From an uncultured Chromatiaceae bacterium (GTDB lineage Bacteria > Pseudomonadota > Gammaproteobacteria > Enterobacterales > Alteromonadaceae), in contig CAMLRA010000078.1 of the NCBI GenBank assembly GCA_946482325.1, positions 1-17,880 of the forward strand: a DNA stretch of 17,880 nt, in the 5' to 3' direction. Under the pieces are notes generated by a model. The model did not search any database. It worked only from the letters and a program-made list of their open reading frames with translations, and had not been told where the DNA came from. The first letter of the stretch is position 1. Every line of letters starts with the position of its first letter. Shown one piece after another: positions 1-5,589 of the stretch. The position numbers and the translations under genes are program-made.

Positions 1-30
1 CTTAAGTCTTCAGAGCCAACAGTTTGGCTC

Positions 31-76
31 TTCTCGCCGTCACACAGCTGCTGAACACACCCTCGCTCTGCGAGGG
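31..76. repeat. Imperfect 46-bp direct repeat, copy 1
   Basis: Matches 159-204 at an offset of 128 bp. The first 30 bases are identical at 28 positions and the next 16 at 11 positions. The second half, together with two bases beyond it, forms a perfect 9-bp stem (58-66 with 70-78) around a TCT loop. Function is unknown. Confidence 0.75.
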
Positions 77-158
77 TGCAGACTCTCAAGAAACCGCGAT
101 GGTGAGTTCAATAGAACCCTCAAAGGAGCGGGGTTTAAAAACGCAACCAATGATGCTG

Positions 159-204
159 TTCTAGCCGTCACACAGCGGCTGAACACACTAGAGCTCCGCG
201 AGGG
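159..204. repeat. Imperfect 46-bp direct repeat, copy 2
   Basis: Second copy of the unit at 31-76. In this copy the left part can fold as AGCCG (163-167) with CGGCT (176-180). The right-hand stem of copy 1 is disrupted here, although the GCGAGGG segment is kept. The two copies are therefore diverged. Whether more copies exist beyond the window edge cannot be seen. Confidence 0.75.
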
Positions 205-231
205 ATATGAAGGCTCGCAATAAAACCAAAG

Positions 232-257
232 GGCCCACTCATTCGAGTGTGCCTTTT
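232..257 (+). terminator. Possible rho-independent terminator
   Basis: GGC and CACTC (232-234, 236-240) pair with GAGTG and GCC (245-249, 251-253) around an ATTC loop, with one internal mismatch, and four T follow. A second perfect 8-bp hairpin (259-266/272-279) comes directly after. No upstream plus-strand gene is visible in the window, so it would serve a transcript entering from the left or an unrecognised small RNA. Confidence 0.35.
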
Positions 258-543
258 GCATTTTACGTCCTGTAAAATGTCCTGGGCTGGCCATCGCACA
301 GACGGCTTACGCCATCCAAACCCACTTCTGTCGATGCATTCCTCGAGTCTGACAATCCTATGTGACAAAAAAATCTGGGATGTTGGGTATTGCTCAGGAC
401 TCAAAATAAGGATTTTAAACCCAGATATTATGTTTTATTTCAACGAGTGTTAGCAGCTCAGTTAAGTCACAGGTTCACTGGACTAATAGCTGTTCCCATA
501 ACAGTATGTTTGCCCCTAATCAAGGTAAGATTTTTCAAAATTT

Positions 544-576
544 ATGATAAAAAAATGATAAATATATGTTTATCAT
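544..576. promoter_or_regulatory. Cluster of three ATGATAAA half-sites
   Basis: The octamer ATGATAAA occurs at 544-551 and 555-562, exactly 11 bp apart, and again inverted (TTTATCAT) at 569-576. The last two copies form a perfect dyad with a 6-bp spacer. The cluster ends 61 bp before the start codon at 638, a suitable place for an operator overlapping the promoter. No convincing -35/-10 pair could be fixed, although TATGAT at 543-548 resembles a -10 box. The binding protein is unknown. Confidence 0.45.
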
Positions 577-637
577 GTCGCAGCAAAATTTAATGTTCTA
601 AATTCTCCGGACCTAGATTAATAGTAAGGAGGATTGA

Positions 638-1270
638 ATGAAACGGATTATTGCAAAGCTTACATTTGTAGTGCTGATGGCTAGTAGCACCGCATTTGCT
701 GCAGAAAAGAATTACTTTGATACTTTCCCTTATGCTTGTAACCAAGTGGAACAACCTAGTTCGGTCGCTTACTTTAAACAGTATGCACCTCATATGCTGA
801 TCCATGCTATGGATATTGATTTTGTGGTAAAACAAACTGGTGTTTGTACGTCCCTGTTGATTGCCTTGATGGAACAAGAAACTGGTTTAATTCGGCAGCA
901 CACAATCAAGCGGAAACCCTGGATCCAACCTTTTGGTCAACTTTCCAAGAAGTATGGTTTTATCGCGCAACTTGTTGATGTTTCGTTGAAAATTCGGCAG
1001 TTGAAAAATCGTGCTTATTCAGGTTATCTGCCAGCGAATGAAAAAATGGCTTATCTATTTAATGTGCAAATGCCGATAGGTACTCCGAAACGACTTTTGC
1101 AAATAGAAGCGCGTGCGAGATTTAAAACGCTATATAGAGATATGTTTATGCTGGAGTATATTCCGACATACTACTTGCATAGCAGCGATTTTGGTTTGAA
1201 GCAGGATCTGTTGCTACGGAGTTGGCAGTTTCGTCAGGACATGGTCAGACCCTTACTCTCAGTTGCCTGA
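638..1270 (+). CDS. Secreted protein of unknown function, 210 aa
   Basis: Function not recognised. The start is secure because a full Shine-Dalgarno sequence (TAAGGAGGA, 625-633) lies five bases before the ATG. Residues 1-21 form a classical signal peptide (Lys-Arg, hydrophobic core, cut after AFA), so the mature protein is probably periplasmic or exported. Two cysteines (34 and 70) could form a disulfide. The segment ALMEQETG (76-83) resembles the helix around the catalytic Glu of lysozyme/SLT-like folds and also pieces of the N-terminal domain of some secreted M23 peptidases. This is only a local resemblance and no catalytic domain follows. The gene is visibly more AT-rich than everything downstream, which suggests horizontal acquisition. 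It ends with three consecutive in-frame stops (TGA TAA TGA, 1268-1276). It appears monocistronic, with the half-site cluster upstream; no terminator is evident after it. Confidence 0.75.
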   Translation: MKRIIAKLTFVVLMASSTAFAAEKNYFDTFPYACNQVEQPSSVAYFKQYAPHMLIHAMDIDFVVKQTGVCTSLLIALMEQETGLIRQHTIKRKPWIQPFGQLSKKYGFIAQLVDVSLKIRQLKNRAYSGYLPANEKMAYLFNVQMPIGTPKRLLQIEARARFKTLYRDMFMLEYIPTYYLHSSDFGLKQDLLLRSWQFRQDMVRPLLSVA

Positions 1271-1403
1271 TAATGAGTTACCTGAGTGCTTGCAGTGCGG
1301 TAAAGAAGTTACCTTCTGAGGTCTGTTAGCACACGAAAATGCGTCTGCAACTAGAGGTTTGGCAAATTCTCTAATTACAGTCTGCGATATCTAATGCAGC
1401 GTC

Positions 1404-1435
1404 AAAAGAAAAACGGACCTGAAGCTTCAGGTCCG
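1404..1435 (-). terminator. Rho-independent terminator of the YjfB-like gene
   Basis: A perfect 22-bp palindrome (1414-1435) is followed, in the minus direction, by TTTTTCTTTT (1413-1404). It lies 7 bp after the stop codon of the gene at 1442-1630 on the same strand. Confidence 0.9.
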
Positions 1436-1441
1436 ACAGAT

Positions 1442-1630
1442 CTATACCATCAGATCAACATTCTGTCCCAAATTTCCGACTGGTGCCGGCTGCGGAGGCT
1501 GAGCCACCGTGGCGCTTTGCAATAGCTGCATCGTCATTTGAGCTTCTTGTTTTTGCTGAGTTTTTGCCAAGGCGGCGCCCAGCATTTCATAGCTTTGGCC
1601 GACAGCCTGGCTACCGATGCTTTCAGTCAT
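1442..1630 (-). CDS. YjfB-like putative motility protein, 62 aa
   Basis: A small protein with a Gln/Ala/Met-rich helical N-terminal part, a short proline-rich stretch (PPQPAP) and a C-terminus LGQNVDLMV. That tail resembles the one in the YjfB putative motility family (small proteins ending in LGxxID/VDxxx), whose biochemical role is not known. The frame is open from an ATG at 1642, but the GGGAGGAA there is a Shine-Dalgarno sequence sitting 4 bases before the ATG at 1630, so the later start is chosen. It is monocistronic: a near-consensus sigma28 promoter lies 31 bp upstream and a strong terminator 7 bp downstream. The sigma28 promoter independently supports a motility link. The family assignment rests on the tail motif, size and promoter; another small flagellar-regulon protein is the alternative. 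Confidence 0.65.
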   Translation of the reverse strand: MTESIGSQAVGQSYEMLGAALAKTQQKQEAQMTMQLLQSATVAQPPQPAPVGNLGQNVDLMV

Positions 1631-1660
1631 AGTTCCTCCCATGCCGTTACATCTTGGATG

Positions 1661-1687
1661 TTATCGACGTTCTAACACATAACTTTA
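1661..1687 (-). promoter_or_regulatory. Sigma28 (FliA) promoter
   Basis: Read on the minus strand: TAAAGTTA (1687-1680), 11 bases, then GTCGATAA (1668-1661). The enterobacterial FliA consensus is TAAAGTTT-N11-GCCGATAA, so each element matches at 7 of 8 positions with exactly the consensus spacing. The transcript would begin near 1654, leaving a leader of about 24 bases with the Shine-Dalgarno sequence before the ATG at 1630. Confidence 0.85.
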
Positions 1688-1768
1688 AGGATTGGGATGT
1701 TTTTGCAGCACTCTGTCCAGCACTGACGATAGTTCTTGCTTGATCGGCCAAGCTTACATTTCGCCCAT

Positions 1769-1800
1769 AAAAAAGCCCCGTTTGTTGCAGCAAACGGGGC
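1769..1800 (-). terminator. Rho-independent terminator of the DUF2726 gene
   Basis: A perfect 10-bp stem (1775-1784 with 1791-1800, GC-rich at its base) is followed in the minus direction by six T (1774-1769). It lies about 60 bp beyond the DUF2726 stop codon. The rest of 1688-1862 shows no gene. Confidence 0.9.
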
Positions 1801-1862
1801 CGGGGGCTTTTCGCTAGGAGTGACTTATGATTTCCAAAGCGTCAAGGTTCGGTGGGTACTGG

Positions 1863-2483
1863 TCATCCTATCTGGACCAATGCCGTTGAATTTGTCTTCA
1901 TGGTTTGCGCTGGCAAAGCTGTCGTCAGTGGACGAACTGGTCGGGTCGGGCCTTTTTTCACTGTACCTTTAACCAGAGGTAGTGGAGCCATCGGAATGTT
2001 GCCGAGTTTCGCAGCCAAACCTTGCTGTATATCGGCAACTGTGTAACCAGCTTTAATTTTCATTCGTATATAGGGGATGCCGCTGGCTTCTAAAGCGCCG
2101 CTGACAAACCAATCGGGGACCGCTTTATGGCCTTCTTTGTTTGTGTTGTTGACAAGATCGATAACCGCAACGATCGACATATCGTCTGCGTTACAAAGCA
2201 CGTAGTCGAGATATTTAGCGTTGAGTTTCAACGAAGCGGCCCTGCGGGTTTTACTGTCGGCATTATCTTTCAGTTCCAGAATATCGGCGAGTTTCACCCG
2301 ATTGATAATTTTGTATTGCCCACCCACAGCACGTTCAAGCAACTGTAAGAAAGAACGCTCCACGTGCGTAAACAGTTGCGTCTTTTTGTGAAAGGGGAAT
2401 GGGTTACCATGATGGATAAAGCGATTCACGACAACTGCAGCCATCACTGCTAACAACACCAGCAGCACAATGATCAATTCCAT
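1863..2483 (-). CDS. Membrane-anchored DUF2726 protein, 206 aa
   Basis: Residues 2-19 are a strongly hydrophobic N-terminal anchor followed by a His/Lys-rich stretch, so the rest is probably cytoplasmic. Residues about 37-160 fit DUF2726: LFTHVERSFLQLLERAV at the start, then KLADILEL, YLDYVLCNADDMSIVAVIDL (91-110) and SGIPYIRMKIKAGYTVADI. This arrangement resembles restriction-endonuclease-like folds (a D-x(n)-VAVIDL core), but the biochemical function of the family is unknown. The last 45 residues are Pro/Thr/Lys-rich and probably disordered. An in-frame TTG at 2498 has no Shine-Dalgarno sequence, whereas GAGGTG lies just before the ATG at 2483, so that start is used. A sigma54-like promoter lies about 60 bp upstream and a terminator follows the gene. 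Confidence 0.85.
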   Translation of the reverse strand: MELIIVLLVLLAVMAAVVVNRFIHHGNPFPFHKKTQLFTHVERSFLQLLERAVGGQYKIINRVKLADILELKDNADSKTRRAASLKLNAKYLDYVLCNADDMSIVAVIDLVNNTNKEGHKAVPDWFVSGALEASGIPYIRMKIKAGYTVADIQQGLAAKLGNIPMAPLPLVKGTVKKGPTRPVRPLTTALPAQTMKTNSTALVQIG

Positions 2484-2543
2484 AGACACCTCAGACAAAT
2501 TTTTGACGTTCAGCAGAAACGGCGGTTTGCCGTGTAATTACAT

Positions 2544-2559
2544 AGCAGAAGTCGTGCCA
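2544..2559 (-). promoter_or_regulatory. Sigma54 (RpoN)-like promoter
   Basis: Minus-strand TGGCACGACTTCTGCT has the -24 GG and -12 GC exactly 10 bases apart. It matches the consensus TGGCACG-N4-TTGCW at every specified position except C for the first T of TTGC. Transcription would start near 2533, about 50 bases before the DUF2726 ATG. No upstream enhancer site could be recognised by eye. Confidence 0.65.
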
Positions 2560-2577
2560 GAAAATATGAGGTTTTCG

Positions 2578-2627
2578 TCATTCATTCATAATAATCCGTG
2601 ATGCCAGACATATTTGGCATTAATGCC
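2578..2627. promoter_or_regulatory. Putative operator region upstream of aceB
   Basis: Two structures lie here. First, ATTCATTCATAATAAT (2580-2595) resembles part of the ATTCA-N5-TGAAT dyad found in front of aceA. Second, ATGCCA (2601-2606) and TGGCAT (2615-2620) form a perfect dyad with an 8-bp spacer, and GGCATTAATGCC (2616-2627) is a perfect palindrome overlapping it, giving three ATGCC-type half-sites. No clear sigma70 promoter was found; TATAGT at 2648-2653 could be a -10 box but lacks a good -35 partner. The binding proteins are unknown. Confidence 0.4.
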
Positions 2628-2752
2628 TGTGATGGTCTTTTCAGGCCTATAGTGCTGCAAGTATCAAGAGTACAGCGCTACCATAGCAGTCCGGAATCAA
2701 AGGGCAGTTGAGCGCTGCACTGAAAAAGTCCCTACTAATTGAGGAAACAGTG

Positions 2753-4345
2753 ATGACCACTTGCGCAGGATTAACGATAAAAGGCCCGCTGACGGCGGAA
2801 TACGAACAAATTCTGACAGAAGCTGCCTGCAGCTTTGTGGTTGAGCTGGTCCGCGAGTTCAGACCTGAGCTGTACCAGTTGCTTGCCACTCGTCAGCAAG
2901 TACAGGCCCGTTTTGATGCCGGTGCTTTACCAGATTTTTTACCAGAAACTGCACATATCCGCCAAAGCGACTGGCAGGTTGCTGCAATTCCGGCAGATTT
3001 ACAGGATCGACGCACGGAAATTACGGGGCCAGTTGACCGGAAAATGATCATCAATGCGCTCAATGCCGATGTGAAAGTCTTTATGGCGGACTTCGAAGAC
3101 TCACAGGCGCCGAGTTGGCAAGGGGTTATTGAAGGCCAAATTAACCTGCGAGATGCCAATCTTGGCACTATCAGCTACAGCGATCCGCAATCCGGCAAAC
3201 AGTATGCGCTGCGTGATAATCCGGCACTGCTGATTGCCCGTGTCCGCGGTTTACATCTGTGGGAGCGGCATCTGGAAGTGGATGGCACTAAGGTACCGGG
3301 TTCACTGGTCGATTTTGCTTTGTATTTTTTCCATAACCATCAGATACGTAAGCAAAAAGGCACTGGTGTTTATTACTATTTACCGAAACTGCAAAGTCAT
3401 AAAGAAGCGGCCTGGTGGGATAAAGTGTTCCGCTTTACCGAAGCGCGTTTCCAGGAGCCGATTGGCTTTATCCGCGCCACAGTGCTGATTGAAACCTTAC
3501 CGGCCGTGTTTGAAATGGACGAGATCCTGTATAGCCTGAAAGATCATATCGTGGCGCTGAATTGTGGACGCTGGGATTACATCTTTAGCTATATCAAGAC
3601 CTTAAAAAATCATCCGGACCGGGTTTTACCCGACCGGCAGGTCGTAACGATGAATCAGCCGTTTTTGAGTGCTTATTCGCGACTGCTGATCAAAACCTGT
3701 CACAAACGCGGTGCGTTGGCGATGGGTGGCATGGCGGCTTTTATTCCGGCCAAAGATCCGGTAGCCAATGCGGCCATTTTGCAAAAAGTGACCGCAGATA
3801 AATCGCTGGAAGCCAACAACGGTCACGATGGCACCTGGGTGGCGCATCCTGGGCTTGCGGCAACGGCTAATGCGGTCTTTGATGCCAAACTTGGCGACAA
3901 ACCGAATCAGTTCCATATCCTGCGCGATCAAGACGCGCCGACTAGCGCCGCTGAGCTGCTGCAGCCATGCGAAGGGGATCGCACTGAAGCCGGTATGCGT
4001 ACCAATATCCGAGTAGCGCTGCAGTATATTGCCGCCTGGATCAGCGGCAAAGGCTGTGTGCCAATTTATGGGCTGATGGAAGATGCTGCGACAGCAGAAA
4101 TCTCCCGGACTTCAATCTGGCAATGGATTAAACATGGTAAGTCATTGTCAAACGGGCAATTAATTACCAAGACCTTATTCAGTCAGATGTTAACCGAAGA
4201 AAGTGCTGTGGTAAGGGCTGAAGTTGGTGAAGAACTATGGCAACAACAATCCTTTGACAAAGCGGCGGCTTTATTGCTAAGTATCACCACAGCTGATGAG
4301 TTGGTGGACTTCCTGACCCTGCCAGCGTATGAGCTTTTAGTGTAA
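2753..4345 (+). CDS. aceB: Malate synthase A
   Basis: Condenses glyoxylate with acetyl-CoA to give malate, the second step of the glyoxylate bypass, in the cytoplasm. At 530 residues it has the normal length of the A isoform. The family signature is at 263-282 (KDHIVALN, then CGRWDYIF), with Ala where Gly is usual. Other landmarks are ADFEDS (112-117) and MEDAATAEISR near 442-452, whose Asp444 is placed like the family's catalytic base. Start: the frame is open from a TTG at 2708, but TGAGGAAA stands just before the ATG at 2753, which also gives the usual N-terminus and length. Its last bases are followed at once by a terminator, so it is not co-transcribed with aceA; the two share a nearly identical start region and probably the LysR regulator between them. 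Confidence 0.98.
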   Translation: MTTCAGLTIKGPLTAEYEQILTEAACSFVVELVREFRPELYQLLATRQQVQARFDAGALPDFLPETAHIRQSDWQVAAIPADLQDRRTEITGPVDRKMIINALNADVKVFMADFEDSQAPSWQGVIEGQINLRDANLGTISYSDPQSGKQYALRDNPALLIARVRGLHLWERHLEVDGTKVPGSLVDFALYFFHNHQIRKQKGTGVYYYLPKLQSHKEAAWWDKVFRFTEARFQEPIGFIRATVLIETLPAVFEMDEILYSLKDHIVALNCGRWDYIFSYIKTLKNHPDRVLPDRQVVTMNQPFLSAYSRLLIKTCHKRGALAMGGMAAFIPAKDPVANAAILQKVTADKSLEANNGHDGTWVAHPGLAATANAVFDAKLGDKPNQFHILRDQDAPTSAAELLQPCEGDRTEAGMRTNIRVALQYIAAWISGKGCVPIYGLMEDAATAEISRTSIWQWIKHGKSLSNGQLITKTLFSQMLTEESAVVRAEVGEELWQQQSFDKAAALLLSITTADELVDFLTLPAYELLV

Positions 4346-4355
4346 CCCGAAGCAA

Positions 4356-4386
4356 AGAGGGGCATCCCAACCGCCCCTCTTTTTTT
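4356..4386 (+). terminator. Rho-independent terminator of aceB
   Basis: AGAGGGGC (4356-4363) pairs with GCCCCTCT (4373-4380) around a 9-base loop, followed by six T. It starts 10 bp after the aceB stop codon. Confidence 0.93.
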
Positions 4387-4446
4387 ATGTACAGTATGCC
4401 GATAATTCAGGCGCTTGAACCCCAGCGCTTTTCGGAGATAGCCTGC

Positions 4447-5385
4447 CTAACTCAATTCCTCCGCAATCTCCACAATCAGCCGGCGCAACCAGATATGACT
4501 GGCGTCCTGATGCAATAGCGGGCTCCAAATCATCTTCAGTTCAATTGACGGGATGGGGAAAGGTGGATCTAGTACCTGCATGCTGCTGTCGTTTCTATAC
4601 AGCATGGCGGCGCGATAGGGCAGAGTCGCGATCAAATCGGTTTCGACGGCCAGGTGCATCGCCACATGATAGTTGCGGGTGAATACGCCGATATTGCGCT
4701 GCTTGCCAAATTTGGCCAGCGCTTCGTCAACCCAACCAAGCTTTTGCACATCTGCCGGGTCCATCCCGACTCCAACACCAAAACCGGTTTTACTGACCCA
4801 AATATGCTGGCCTTTTAAATAGGTATCTAAATTGAAGTTCTGCAGGATCGGGTTTTGTTTATGCACCAGACAAGCAAAGGCATCTTTCCAGATGGTTTTT
4901 TGGTGGAAAGATTGCGGCAACTGGTCAAAGCGGTTGATCGCCATATCGACTTTACCGTTTTCGACGTCATGAAAGGTCACATCAGACGGCGTCATAATGT
5001 CCAGTGAGGTGCCGGGCGCTTGTGCCCGCAGGCGCTTCAGCAATGCCGGAATTAGCGTAGAGGCCGCATAATCACTGGCCATAATACGAAACACCCGATG
5101 GCTGTGCACTGGTTCAAACTCTTTATTCGGTTGCAGCGTTTCTTCCAGCGTTAACAGCACACCACGAACGATAGGCGCCAGTTCTTTGGCGCGTTCGGTC
5201 GGCACCATACCGTCGGAAGTCCGGACCAGAATTGGGTCGTTCAGCAGGTCGCGCAGGCGCTTCAGGCCATTACTCATTGCTGGCTGGGTGATATTAAGTT
5301 GGTTGGCAGCCCGGGTGACATTTTTCTCCCTGAGCAACATGTCCAGATAGACCAACAGGTTTAAGTCGATTTTGCTGATATTCAT
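4447..5385 (-). CDS. LysR-type regulator of the glyoxylate locus
   Basis: A 312-residue LysR-family regulator. The winged helix-turn-helix is at about 23-42 (NVTRAANQLNITQPAMSNGL), with the start KIDLNLLVYLDMLL typical of the NodD/LeuO/NahR-like branch. It is followed by the two-lobed effector domain (about 90-305). Start: the frame is open up to 5562, but that extension runs back over the aceA upstream region and has no family similarity. GGGGGA stands 4 bases before the ATG at 5385, which gives the standard LysR N-terminus. The gene lies between aceB and aceA and is divergent from aceA, with a T-N11-A dyad between them. Control of aceA, probably aceB, and its own gene is therefore a reasonable inference from position; the effector is unknown. 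Confidence 0.93.
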   Translation of the reverse strand: MNISKIDLNLLVYLDMLLREKNVTRAANQLNITQPAMSNGLKRLRDLLNDPILVRTSDGMVPTERAKELAPIVRGVLLTLEETLQPNKEFEPVHSHRVFRIMASDYAASTLIPALLKRLRAQAPGTSLDIMTPSDVTFHDVENGKVDMAINRFDQLPQSFHQKTIWKDAFACLVHKQNPILQNFNLDTYLKGQHIWVSKTGFGVGVGMDPADVQKLGWVDEALAKFGKQRNIGVFTRNYHVAMHLAVETDLIATLPYRAAMLYRNDSSMQVLDPPFPIPSIELKMIWSPLLHQDASHIWLRRLIVEIAEELS

Positions 5386-5435
5386 CAAATCCCCCGTGAA
5401 ATAGCTGCGCCAGCGGCAAATAAACTGATTTTCAT

Positions 5436-5450
5436 ATTCACATAATGAAT
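5436..5450. promoter_or_regulatory. Probable LysR box between lysR and aceA
   Basis: ATTCA-CATAA-TGAAT is a perfect 15-bp dyad containing the T-N11-A spacing typical of LysR-type recognition sites. It lies in the divergent intergenic region, 51 bp from the regulator's start and 140 bp from the aceA start. CATAAT at 5441-5446 could double as a -10 box but lacks a good -35 partner. Confidence 0.6.
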
Positions 5451-5589
5451 GATGAGCATCAGAAAAATCAACTGGATGAATCGTTTTGCTGAAACCTATA
5501 GTGAAATGCAACAGCGCAGGGCACACACAACACCTGCAGAGCTGCCAATAAAACGTACCCAACAGCCCGAACCCGATGAGGATGCAGTG

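Larger units (their letters stand above)
1..554. other. Gene-free region with repeats and hairpins
   Basis: No open frame here has a Shine-Dalgarno sequence, a recognisable product or convincing codon use. The region holds stem-loops with perfect arms at 12-19/24-31, 58-66/70-78 and 259-266/272-279, a terminator-like hairpin at 232-257, and two copies of a 46-bp direct repeat (listed separately). Read on the minus strand, both repeat copies happen to end an open frame with the residues VCSAAV. That is a consequence of the repeat and not evidence of a protein. From about 360 onward the region becomes clearly AT-rich and leads into the AT-rich gene at 638. It could be a remnant of a dispersed intergenic element or of a mobile island edge, but nothing identifies a transposase, integrase or attachment site. 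Confidence 0.6.

Noticed and set aside
31..204. Repeat units as a type I-F-like CRISPR array or integron attC sites
   Set aside because: Only two diverged copies exist, 128 bp apart instead of the usual about 60 bp, with no regular spacers and no cas or integrase gene. The attC core GTTRRRY/RYYYAAC pairing is not present.
590..877. 95-residue minus-strand open frame
   Set aside because: It lies antisense to the well-supported secreted-protein gene, lacks a Shine-Dalgarno sequence and resembles nothing.
2708..2752. TTG-initiated N-terminal extension of malate synthase
   Set aside because: No Shine-Dalgarno sequence; the ATG at 2753 has one and gives the normal family length.
4398..4405. GCCGATAA, a perfect sigma28 -10 element after aceB
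   Set aside because: The -35 position holds a T-run of the aceB terminator and no gene starts downstream on that strand.
5386..5562. 59-residue N-terminal extension of the LysR regulator
   Set aside because: LysR proteins begin just before the helix-turn-helix; the extension overlaps the aceA upstream region and the Shine-Dalgarno sequence belongs to the ATG at 5385.
5449..5589. 47-residue extension or leader peptide of isocitrate lyase
   Set aside because: The ATG at 5449 overlaps the LysR dyad and has no Shine-Dalgarno sequence; homologous enzymes start at the MSAY equivalent.
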